This document shows, in pieces, positions 16,465-23,279 of a DNA stretch of 30,256 nucleotides. Positions within the stretch are counted from its first letter, which is position 1. Each line of letters opens with the position of its first letter. The stretch is from JBCBTJ01 sp964597685 (GTDB taxonomy: Bacteria > Pseudomonadota > Alphaproteobacteria > Caulobacterales > Hyphomonadaceae): contig CAZQZC010000012.1 of NCBI GenBank assembly GCA_964597685.1, positions 1-30,256 on the forward strand, written 5' to 3'. The position numbers were made by a program, and so were the translations under genes. Under the pieces are notes generated by a model. The model did not search any database. It was not told where the DNA came from and saw only the letters and a list, made by a program, of their open reading frames with translations.

Positions 16465-16478
16465 TTGATCGGAGTCAA
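16465..16478. promoter_or_regulatory. FNR/FixK box between host-attachment-like and hsp20 genes
   Basis: TTGATCGGAGTCAA departs from TTGATnnnnATCAA at one base. It lies in a 188-base divergent gap. On the minus strand its centre is about 41 bases from a start that would follow a TAAGAC -10-like hexamer at 16437-16442, the normal spacing for FNR-class activation of the host-attachment/M50 operon. It is 113 bases upstream of hsp20, so action on both genes is possible. Confidence 0.68.
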
Positions 16479-16591
16479 GGCGTTGGCCGCCTGGGGCGGC
16501 ATTGTCGGGTTGCCGACGGTCGAGCGAACGGGCTGTACGTTCGCCCGCCCTCGCCGCCGGAACATCTGCGATTGAGCTTCGGGAGACTCTC

Positions 16592-17089
16592 ATGCCTGAT
16601 ACGACGTCATTTGATCTGACGCCCCGCAATCTGCGGCGCCGATTTGCGGCCGACCCATTTGAGCGCATGCGCGAGGACCTCAACGATGTTTTCGGCGCGT
16701 ACCTCCGCCCCTGGACGTCGCGCCGCGACGGAGAGGCCGGAGACATCATCGCGCCCCTGCGCACCAGTCTCGATCTGAGCGAGACCGAGGACAGTGTTCA
16801 AGTCATCCTCGACGTCCCCGGTGTCGACCAGGACAAAATCGACATCTCCTTGACCGATGTTGGTCTGACGGTGTCCGGCGTCCGCGACGAGGAGACGGAG
16901 ACCAAGGACAAGCAATTCCACCGCGTAGAGCGCAGCTTCGGCTCTTTCTCACGCACCATCCCCCTGCCCTGCGAGGTGGACCACGAAAAGGTCGCCGCGG
17001 AGCTGAAAAAGGGCGTGCTGACAATTACACTGCCAAAGACCGAACGCGCCCGCCAACGCGAGCGGAAAATCCCGATCAAGAAGGGGTAG
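16592..17089 (+). CDS. Hsp20 small heat-shock protein (alpha-crystallin)
   Basis: A 165-residue ATP-independent holdase chaperone. An N-terminal arm (about 1-50) precedes the alpha-crystallin domain (about 55-150), with LDLSETEDSVQVILDVPGVDQ and the hallmark ELKKGVLTITLPK. The tail has the I-x-I anchor motif KIPIKK used for oligomer assembly. The chosen ATG has GGGAG six bases upstream; the frame is open farther upstream without a better start. The divergent promoter region carries an FNR/FixK box, so it may be induced at low oxygen, like mycobacterial HspX. A kinase gene starts four bases after its stop. Confidence 0.95.
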   Translation: MPDTTSFDLTPRNLRRRFAADPFERMREDLNDVFGAYLRPWTSRRDGEAGDIIAPLRTSLDLSETEDSVQVILDVPGVDQDKIDISLTDVGLTVSGVRDEETETKDKQFHRVERSFGSFSRTIPLPCEVDHEKVAAELKKGVLTITLPKTERARQRERKIPIKKG

Positions 17090-17093
17090 GCCC

Positions 17094-18632
17094 TTGTTCC
17101 CTGAGGCGGCGACGGGACAGGCCGACGATCCCTCATCAGCCGCAGTCAACGGCGCACAAGCCCGGATCGTCGACGCCTTTCTATCGGGCCAGCTGGTTGA
17201 GGACGACGTGCGGCATGTGGAGACCCATTTGTCGCACGTGTTCCTGTCCGGCGACCGGGCGTGGAAGGTGTTCAAACCCGTTTCCATGCCCTTTGTAAAC
17301 CTGACGCAGCTGGCCGACAGGCGCGCGAATTGCGACCGCGAGATTGCAGCGAACACATCCCTCGCCGGCGACCTCTATCTCGGCGTCGAGCCGATTGTCG
17401 CCCGCCCCGACGGCTCGCTCAAATTCGGCGGCGAAGGAGCGGCGCTCGACTACGCGGTCGTCATGCGCCGCTTCGATGAGGCGCTGCAATTCGACCACTT
17501 GGCGGAGCGTGGGGAATTGGACGTGGTGCTTGTAGAAGAGACAGCCCGTCGCATCGCGGCGTTCCACGCTGAGATCCCCTCGAATTCGCGCGCCGGCCAC
17601 ACGGCGGACTATCGCGGGATCATAAAAGGGCTTCGCAAGACAGAGGCAGACGGAGCGCACCGCCTAGGGATCGAACCCGGATCAGCGGATCTCTTTGATG
17701 CGCTGGACCGTGAACTCGCCCATGTGTCGCCCTTGATCGAGGCGCGGCGTAAGGCCGGCAAGGTCAAACGCGGACATGGGGATCTGCACTTGCGCAACAT
17801 CTGCTTGTTCCAGGGGCGAGCGACCCCCTTCGACGCGCTGGAATTCGACGATCGCCTGGCCACAGCCGACCTGATCTACGACGTCGCCTTTCTCTTGACC
17901 GACCTGATGCGGATCGGTCTCACGCTCCATGCCAATGCCGTCCTAAACGCCTATTGGGACGCCGCCGAAGACGATGAGCAGGCATTGGCGCTTTTGCCGG
18001 TCTTCATGGCGCTTCGGGCCGCCGTCCAAATGGCTGTGGGCGTAGAGGCCGGCGATTTGGAGCGCGCCGACACGTTCCGGCGATTGGGGTTGAGCTTCCT
18101 CGCCCGCCGGGAGCCGGTTCTTTTCGCCGTTGGCGGCTTGTCAGGCACGGGGAAATCAACCGTCGCAAAAGCCCTGGCGCCGGAACTTCCAGGCCCCGCC
18201 GGTGCGCGCCTGCTGCGAACAGACGTGATCCGCAAGCGGATGCTGCGGATTGCGCAATTCGAGGCCGCCGACGACGCAGCGTATACGCCCGAGCGCCGCG
18301 CGGATGTCTACCGCGTTTTCACCGAGCGCGCCCGCGCCGCCATGACAGCAGGCGCGAGTGTTGTGGCGGATGCGACCTTCCGCGTCGCCACGACCCGGGA
18401 CGCGATAGAGGCCGCCGCATCCGATGCAGATTTCCTCGGAGCCTGGCTCGAAGCGCCGCTCGCGGTGCGCATCGCCCGCGTGGCCGCGCGCGGGTCGGAC
18501 GCCTCGGACGCCGACGTGTCGGTGGCCTCGCAGCAAAGGGAGCCGAACGGACTCAGCCCCGCCTGGCGACGCGTCGACGCGCGTGGCGACGTCGAGACCA
18601 CCGTATCGAATTTGCTAGCGTTGCACGTTTAG
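17094..18632 (+). CDS. fused aminoglycoside phosphotransferase-like / AAA P-loop kinase
   Basis: A 512-residue two-domain protein. The N-terminal APH-like kinase (about 40-330) has HGDLHLRN with catalytic Asp230 and the metal-binding region FDALEFDDRLA near 247-257. The C-terminal P-loop domain (about 343-512) has Walker A GGLSGTGKST (347-356) and resembles gluconate or zeta-toxin-like kinases. The same fusion is seen in mycobacterial Rv2004c, a DosR-regulon gene. Substrates are unknown and antibiotic resistance should not be assumed. The start is a TTG with AAGGGG eight bases upstream, within the end of hsp20; the two genes form an operon. Its stop overlaps the convergent ribbon-helix-helix gene (TTAG, 18629-18632). 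Confidence 0.88.
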   Translation: MFPEAATGQADDPSSAAVNGAQARIVDAFLSGQLVEDDVRHVETHLSHVFLSGDRAWKVFKPVSMPFVNLTQLADRRANCDREIAANTSLAGDLYLGVEPIVARPDGSLKFGGEGAALDYAVVMRRFDEALQFDHLAERGELDVVLVEETARRIAAFHAEIPSNSRAGHTADYRGIIKGLRKTEADGAHRLGIEPGSADLFDALDRELAHVSPLIEARRKAGKVKRGHGDLHLRNICLFQGRATPFDALEFDDRLATADLIYDVAFLLTDLMRIGLTLHANAVLNAYWDAAEDDEQALALLPVFMALRAAVQMAVGVEAGDLERADTFRRLGLSFLARREPVLFAVGGLSGTGKSTVAKALAPELPGPAGARLLRTDVIRKRMLRIAQFEAADDAAYTPERRADVYRVFTERARAAMTAGASVVADATFRVATTRDAIEAAASDADFLGAWLEAPLAVRIARVAARGSDASDADVSVASQQREPNGLSPAWRRVDARGDVETTVSNLLALHV

Positions 18633-18817
18633 TCGATCGAATCGTCTTTAATATCGGGCGGAGGCGGTGGCTTGAGACGGCCTGCGCGGCGCAATCCATC
18701 GCGTAGCACGAACTCGATCTGCGCATTCAAACTGCGCAGATCGTCTTCGGCCCAGCGTTGCATGGCGTCCATCACGGAGGCCGAGATGCGCAAAGGGTAT
18801 GACTTTCTCTCAGGCAC
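18629..18817 (-). CDS. Arc-type ribbon-helix-helix protein
   Basis: A 62-residue protein with an Arc/MetJ-type ribbon-helix-helix. The N-terminal strand is KSYPLRIS, helix A is ASVMDAMQRWAEDD and helix B is SLNAQIEFVLRDGLRRAG, with a proline-rich acidic tail. It would bind DNA as a dimer of intertwined strands. The start is GTG with GGAGGCG upstream. It lies 27 bases after the SPFH gene in one operon. Such pairs are widespread in alphaproteobacteria, and no toxin-like gene is adjacent, so an antitoxin role is unlikely. A likely job is autoregulation through the repeated TGATAT elements at 19781-19822. Confidence 0.82.
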   Translation of the reverse strand: MPERKSYPLRISASVMDAMQRWAEDDLRSLNAQIEFVLRDGLRRAGRLKPPPPPDIKDDSID

Positions 18818-18844
18818 GCCGCCTCCGCCAAGACCAGAATTGCT

Positions 18845-19768
18845 TTAGTAGAGCGTTCCCGCATTAATGACGGGCTGGGTCGCCTTATCGCCGCAAAGCA
18901 CGACGAGGAGGTTTGAGACCATATGGGCCCGGCGTTCGCCTTCGAGGTCGACGATCTCCTTCGCCGCGAGCTGGTCCATGGCGCTCTCCACCATGCCGAC
19001 GGCGCCTTCCACGATCCGCTCGCGCGCCGCGATGATGGCGCTCGCCTGCTGACGCTGGAGCATAGCGGAGGCGATCTCTGGCGCATAGGCGAGGTGGCTC
19101 ACGCGCGTCTCGATCACTTCAACGCCGGCCTGGGCGAGACGTTTGTGGATTTCCTCCTGCAGACGTTCTGAAACTTCGTCGGCGTGGCTGCGCAGCGCGA
19201 TGCGACTTGGGTCGTCATCGGAATCGTAGGGATAAGTGGTCGCCATTTGGCGCAGAGCGCTTTCGGCTTGAATCTGGACGAATTCGACATAATCGTCGAC
19301 GGCGAACAAGGCTTGGGCGCTGTCTGTGACGCGCCACACGACGATGGCGGCGATCTCAATGGGGCTGCCGTCGAGCTCGTTCACCTTCAGGACGTCGCTT
19401 TCGAAGTTTCGCACGCGCAATGAGATCTTGTGCTTGGCGAAGAACGGATTGACCCAACGCAGGCCCTGCTCATGCGCCGTGCCGACATAGCGGCCGAACA
19501 GGGTCAACGCGACAGCCTGGTTCGGCTGAACCGTGAAGAAGCCCGAAAAGATAACAAGCCAAGCCAAAAGAGCGACGACCGCGCCGGGCAAGACGATTGC
19601 GGGTCCCGTAGGCTTTTCGAATGGCGCCCCGAAAACCAGAAAAGGCGAGGCGATCAAAGCCGCAGCAATGATCGGCCAGGCGATCGCAATAACCAGCATG
19701 CCGATTCCGTTGGCCGTTGGTCTCGGAATCTCACGGATTCCAGGGTCTAGCGTCTTCACATCTGTCAT
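18845..19768 (-). CDS. SPFH/Band 7 domain membrane protein
   Basis: A 307-residue membrane-anchored protein of the stomatin/prohibitin/flotillin superfamily. Two hydrophobic segments (about 21-48 and 56-78) are followed by the Band 7 core, with FTVQPNQAVALTLFGRYVGT and VEVIETRVSHLAYAPEIASAML in parts. A coiled helical region then carries RQQASAIIAARERIVEGAVGMVE. These proteins form oligomeric membrane scaffolds, often around proteases. AGGAAGGA is well placed before the ATG. It is the first gene of an operon with the ribbon-helix-helix gene, and its promoter lies in an AT-rich spot that stands out from the GC-rich surroundings. Confidence 0.93.
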   Translation of the reverse strand: MTDVKTLDPGIREIPRPTANGIGMLVIAIAWPIIAAALIASPFLVFGAPFEKPTGPAIVLPGAVVALLAWLVIFSGFFTVQPNQAVALTLFGRYVGTAHEQGLRWVNPFFAKHKISLRVRNFESDVLKVNELDGSPIEIAAIVVWRVTDSAQALFAVDDYVEFVQIQAESALRQMATTYPYDSDDDPSRIALRSHADEVSERLQEEIHKRLAQAGVEVIETRVSHLAYAPEIASAMLQRQQASAIIAARERIVEGAVGMVESAMDQLAAKEIVDLEGERRAHMVSNLLVVLCGDKATQPVINAGTLY

Positions 19769-19780
19769 GAGCGTCCTTCC

Positions 19781-19829
19781 TGATATTTGTTGATATTCAA
19801 TATATGGTAGAAGATGATATCACTTTCAA
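19781..19829 (-). promoter_or_regulatory. SPFH-operon promoter with repeated TGATAT operators
   Basis: On the plus strand TGATATT occurs at 19781 and again at 19791, exactly ten bases apart, with a third copy as the palindrome TGATATCA at 19815-19822. The second copy also forms TTGATATTCAA (19790-19800). On the minus strand TTGAAA (19829-19824) and CATATA or TATATT near 19806-19799 could be -35 and -10 elements. The repeats then lie over the spacer and start region, right up to the Shine-Dalgarno site. One helical turn of spacing suits a ribbon-helix-helix dimer array, and such a protein is encoded in this operon. Confidence 0.5.
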
Positions 19830-19943
19830 TGGCCGCACCGCGACGACCCGCCAGCTCGCGCGGGCTGCGTTTCGCTCGGTCAAATTCGAGAGGGTGGGTC
19901 GATCGCAAGACGCTCCGGGCCGGGCCCTCCCCCAGCGTCAGCC

Positions 19944-19971
19944 TTGCCCTCTTCGGTTCGGCCCCTATTGT
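19944..19971 (+). promoter_or_regulatory. possible sigma-70-type promoter for the moxR-type gene
   Basis: TTGCCC (19944-19949) and TATTGT (19966-19971) are separated by 16 bases and each match four of six consensus positions. The predicted start would be near 19978, about 30 bases before the ATG. The match is modest and could be chance. Confidence 0.3.
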
Positions 19972-20008
19972 CCCGCGATGATCTTGACCCACCCCCTGGA
20001 GGCCGCCC

Positions 20009-20866
20009 ATGCGCTTTGAAGGCACCGAGAATTATGTCGCCACAGACGACCTTCGCGTGGCGGTGAACGCCGCAATCACGCTGGAACGGCCGCTCTTGGT
20101 GAAGGGCGAACCCGGCACGGGGAAAACGGTGCTGGCGATCGAGGTGGCCAAGGCGCTCGGCGCGCCTCTGATTGAATGGCACGTCAAGTCGACGACAAAG
20201 GCCAACCAGGGGCTCTACGAATATGACGCGGTCAGCCGCCTTCGCGACGGCCAGATGGGCGAGGAGCGTGCCAAGGATGTCAGGAATTATATCAAGAAGG
20301 GCAAGCTGTGGGAGGCGTTCACCGCGCCTGAGCGCCCGATCCTCCTGATCGACGAGATCGACAAGGCCGATATCGAATTCCCGAACGACCTCCTGCAGGA
20401 GCTCGACCGCATGGAATTCTATGTTTACGAGACCGACGAGACGGTGAAGGCCGTTCAACGCCCGATCGTCATCATCACGTCGAACAATGAGAAAGAATTG
20501 CCGGACGCCTTTCTGCGCCGTTGCTTCTTCCACTACATCAAGTTTCCCGACGAGCAGACGATGCGCGACATCGTCGAGGTCCATTATCCGGGCGTCAAAC
20601 AGAAACTGGTCAAAGAGGCGCTGACGGCCTTCTATTCCATGCGCGAAGTGCCGGGCATGAAGAAGAAGCCCTCCACCAGCGAGCTGCTCGATTGGTTGAA
20701 GCTGCTCATGAACGAGGACATCGACCTGGAGACGCTGCGGGAACAGGATCCGACCAAACTCACCCCGCCGCTCCATGGCGCGCTGTTGAAGAACGAACAG
20801 GACGTCGCCCTCTTCGAACGCCTCGCCTTCCTCGCCCGGCGCGAGACGCGGGGACCGGCGGGCTAG
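20009..20866 (+). CDS. MoxR-type AAA+ ATPase
   Basis: A 285-residue AAA+ ATPase of the MoxR/CoxD group. Walker A is GEPGTGKT (33-40), Walker B is ILLIDEIDKAD (about 111-121), and sensor 1 and arginine finger parts are IITSNNEKELPDAFLRRC (about 154-171). The C-terminal lid has PSTSELLDWLKLL. MoxR proteins act as chaperones that insert cofactors or remodel protein complexes, usually with a von Willebrand A protein. GGAGG precedes the ATG. The usual VWA/CoxE gene is not downstream here; a 213-base gap and eipA follow instead. Substrate unknown. Confidence 0.93.
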   Translation: MRFEGTENYVATDDLRVAVNAAITLERPLLVKGEPGTGKTVLAIEVAKALGAPLIEWHVKSTTKANQGLYEYDAVSRLRDGQMGEERAKDVRNYIKKGKLWEAFTAPERPILLIDEIDKADIEFPNDLLQELDRMEFYVYETDETVKAVQRPIVIITSNNEKELPDAFLRRCFFHYIKFPDEQTMRDIVEVHYPGVKQKLVKEALTAFYSMREVPGMKKKPSTSELLDWLKLLMNEDIDLETLREQDPTKLTPPLHGALLKNEQDVALFERLAFLARRETRGPAG

Positions 20867-20896
20867 GACGCTCGCCACCCGCATTCGGGATTGACC

Positions 20897-20920
20897 GTCT
20901 CAACGCGTGCGGCGTGAGAC
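20897..20920 (+). terminator. weak hairpin after moxR-type gene
   Basis: GTCTC-A-ACGC, loop GTGCG, GCGT-GAGAC gives nine pairs with one bulged A, 30 bases after the moxR-type stop. It is followed by AGGGTTTCC rather than a good T-tract, so a terminator role is uncertain. The rest of the gap 20867-21079 shows nothing else clear. Confidence 0.25.
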
Positions 20921-21079
20921 AGGGTTTCCGATCGCCAGAACAAATCCCACCGAGCGCGCGCGATCGACGCCACGCGTCCGCGAACGCGAAATTGACCTCC
21001 CGTGAGCAACGCCCGCCTTTTGCTCGCCGGGCCGCACACCAATGTCTCGCCCCACCTAATGACTGAACGCGAGCCCGAC

Positions 21080-21697
21080 ATGATACGCCGCAGAACCCTA
21101 ATCGCCGGCCTAGTCGCCACAGCCGCTCTGCGTGTCCCTCCAGCCCTTCCTGCCGCCGCCCTGGGCGGAGCAGGCGCGCCCGAACCGAAGCGCTCCGACG
21201 ACACCGCGACTGGCGTGACCTTCACTCGGAACGAAATCGAAGAGGCCGGGTCCGAATTCCTTGGCGTCGGCGCACGCGAATTCGCCCAAGCCGTTGAGCG
21301 CGTCTTCTCTGATTTAGGCGAACCCGTGGGCTATGTCGCCGGCGCGGAAACGGCCGGCGCGTTCGGGGTGGGCCTTCGCTATGGCGAGGGCGAGCTTATT
21401 CTGAAGTCCGGCCCGCGGCGCGACGTATTCTGGCGCGGCCCGTCGGTGGGCTTCGACATTGGCGGAAACGCCTCCCGCGTCTTCACCCTCGTCTACGATC
21501 TTCAAGACGCCGACCGAATCTACAAGCGCTATCCTGGCGTCGACGGGTCGGGCTATTTCATCGCCGGCATCGGCGTCAATTATCAACGCCGCGGTCCGTC
21601 GACCCTCGTACCCATGCGCGTCGGCGTAGGCCTGCGCGCCGGCGCGAATGTCGGCTATCTGAAGTATTCGCGGAAAAAGCGGCTTCTGCCTTTGTGA
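21080..21697 (+). CDS. eipA: EipA/DUF1134 family envelope protein
   Basis: A predicted 205-residue periplasmic protein of the DUF1134 family, known as EipA in Brucella, where it is needed for envelope integrity. Conserved parts are FTRNEIEEAGSEFLGVGAREFAQ, GYVAGAETAGAFGVGLRYGEGEL, RGPSVGFDIGGNASRVFTLVYDL and MRVGVGLRAGANVGYLKYSR, each quoted in short form. I choose the ATG at 21080, since the protein then begins MIRRRTLIAGLVATAAL, a signal peptide with a Tat-like arginine run. Starts at 21059 and GTG 21002 are in frame but would bury the signal. The Shine-Dalgarno site is weak for all. Six bases separate its stop from the convergent DUF2270 gene. Confidence 0.88.
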   Translation: MIRRRTLIAGLVATAALRVPPALPAAALGGAGAPEPKRSDDTATGVTFTRNEIEEAGSEFLGVGAREFAQAVERVFSDLGEPVGYVAGAETAGAFGVGLRYGEGELILKSGPRRDVFWRGPSVGFDIGGNASRVFTLVYDLQDADRIYKRYPGVDGSGYFIAGIGVNYQRRGPSTLVPMRVGVGLRAGANVGYLKYSRKKRLLPL

Positions 21698-21703
21698 CGC
21701 CGC

Positions 21704-22480
21704 CTAATCCCCCTCCGGGTGCAACATCACGTCGGGCTCCCCGACGGGCGCGCGACCGGCTAGCACGTCTTGGCGCGATTTTAGGAAGTCGGCCATCTTG
21801 GTCTTGTCATGGCGCTCCTGGCTCCAGGTCCACCAGGCAAAGCCGATCCAGCCGGCGTGAAACAAAAGCCCCGCCAGTATCGCCGCCCATCCCGGGATGA
21901 AGCCGATATGGGCGCGATCGATGAACGTGTCCCAATTGGGCACGTCGCTCGGATGCATGGAGATCTTCGCGAAATAGGCCGCGCCTTGGATCGCGAAGAT
22001 CCAGCCGAAATTCCGCCTTAGCCGCCGCCCCACGGCGCGCGCCATGGAGATGCGGTATTGGGGTTTTTCATAATCGTCCGAAAGCGCGGTCCCGCGGTCT
22101 AGCGGGATGTTCGCGCCCTCGCCGCGCAGGATGGGCACGTAAAACGCAATCTCCAAAACCCGCGCGCGGAACCGCCAAACGTAGAAGAAGCGATATCGCC
22201 GCGCTTCAAGCATCAGGAACATGATGCTCAACAGGCCGACGAGAACGATGGGAAACGGGCTCGCCTGGGCGGTGGCGAAGCTGATCGACAGGGCGATGCC
22301 GGTCGAGACGACAGCCCAATTGGTGGTCTGGTCCAGCCGCTGTCGCCACGTCGTGGAGCGGTACACCTCGGCGCGATACAAATGGGCGAGCGCGCCGATT
22401 TCTTTCGAACCGGAAATGCCCGTCTGGTCGAATTCGTCTAACGGGTCGGCGTCGCCGCCGAAATCGTCTCCATGCGCCAT
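21704..22480 (-). CDS. DUF2270 family integral membrane protein
   Basis: A 258-residue membrane protein with four hydrophobic segments near 54-72, 75-92, 157-175 and 190-216. The segment RAEVYRSTTWRQRLDQTTNWAVV before TM1 and the EARRYRFFYVWRFRARVLE stretch after TM2 are typical of the DUF2270 family (quoted in parts). The large loop (about 95-155) should be cytoplasmic and is basic. The function of the family is unknown. The gene is divergent from the glutathione S-transferase gene with a 133-base gap. The ATG lacks a strong Shine-Dalgarno site. Confidence 0.83.
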   Translation of the reverse strand: MAHGDDFGGDADPLDEFDQTGISGSKEIGALAHLYRAEVYRSTTWRQRLDQTTNWAVVSTGIALSISFATAQASPFPIVLVGLLSIMFLMLEARRYRFFYVWRFRARVLEIAFYVPILRGEGANIPLDRGTALSDDYEKPQYRISMARAVGRRLRRNFGWIFAIQGAAYFAKISMHPSDVPNWDTFIDRAHIGFIPGWAAILAGLLFHAGWIGFAWWTWSQERHDKTKMADFLKSRQDVLAGRAPVGEPDVMLHPEGD

Positions 22481-22613
22481 AGGTCGATTATGCGCCGAGT
22501 CTGATCAAAACCGAAGCGCGCCTTGCGTCGCAGGCGAGCCACACACCTGAACGGCCTTGTTTTCACGGCGGTCGACCTAGGTCCCCCACGGGGCCATTTA
22601 GCGAGGACGCGCC

Positions 22614-23279
22614 ATGATCATTGTCCACCATCTGGAGAAGTCGCGCTCTCAGCGCATCCTCTGGCTCTTGGAAGAGCTGGGCCTTGAGTACGATGTGAAG
22701 CGCTATAATCGCGACGCCCAGACCAATCTGGCGCCGCCGGAGCTGAAGAAGATCCATCCGCTCGGCAAGTCGCCAATGATCGAAGACGATGGCGCCGTCG
22801 TCGCCGAGACCGGCGCGATGGCGGAATACCTCGTCGACAAGGCGGACGGGAAATTGCGGCCGGCCGCTGGGGCGCCTGAATTCGAACGCTATCGCTATTG
22901 GCTGCACTACGCCGAAGGTTCGGCCATGACGCCGTTGCTGCTGAAGCTGATCGTCGGGCGCATGGGCCAAGCCGACATGCCATTCTTCGCAAAACCCGTC
23001 GCGAAACAGATCACCAAGGCGGCGATGGAGGGCTTTATCGATCCGCAGCTGAAGCTGCATTTCGACTTCATCAACGACGAACTCGGGAAGTCTCCTTATT
23101 TCGCCGGCGACGATCTCACGGCGGCCGACGTCCTGATGAGCTTTCCGCTTGAAGCCGCCAGCGCCCGCGGCGGCGATGTGATCGGATCGAACATCAAAGG
23201 CTTCCTGGAACGCATCCACGCGCGCGACGCCTATCAGCGCGCGCTCGAGCGCGGCGGCCCTTACGAGATCCTGGGCTAA
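22614..23279 (+). CDS. glutathione S-transferase family protein
   Basis: A 221-residue cytoplasmic GST. The N-terminal thioredoxin-like half (about 1-80) reads IIVHHLEKSRSQRILWLLEE, then the cis-Pro region PLGKSPMIEDDG and the glutathione-binding AETGAMAEYL. The all-helical C-terminal half has YFAGDDLTAADVLMSFPLEAA, with the usual N-capping motif. Ser9 or Ser11 in the KSRS stretch is the likely catalytic residue, as in beta/theta-like bacterial GSTs. The ATG follows GCGAGGA. The stop overlaps the convergent amidase gene (CTAA, 23276-23279). Substrate unknown. Confidence 0.95.
   Translation: MIIVHHLEKSRSQRILWLLEELGLEYDVKRYNRDAQTNLAPPELKKIHPLGKSPMIEDDGAVVAETGAMAEYLVDKADGKLRPAAGAPEFERYRYWLHYAEGSAMTPLLLKLIVGRMGQADMPFFAKPVAKQITKAAMEGFIDPQLKLHFDFINDELGKSPYFAGDDLTAADVLMSFPLEAASARGGDVIGSNIKGFLERIHARDAYQRALERGGPYEILG

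Noticed and set aside
17094..18632. Aminoglycoside resistance gene
   Set aside because: The APH-like domain is fused to a P-loop kinase, as in stress-regulon proteins, and no resistance context is present.
18629..18817. Ribbon-helix-helix protein as toxin-antitoxin antitoxin
   Set aside because: No small toxin-like gene is adjacent, and the pairing with SPFH genes is a known alphaproteobacterial arrangement.
19804..20019. Small plus-strand open frame upstream of the MoxR-type gene
   Set aside because: It overlaps promoter and operator elements, lacks a Shine-Dalgarno site and looks like random GC-rich coding.
19880..20884. Long minus-strand open frame opposite the MoxR-type gene
   Set aside because: The MoxR frame has all AAA+ motifs; the antisense frame has none and is a shadow.
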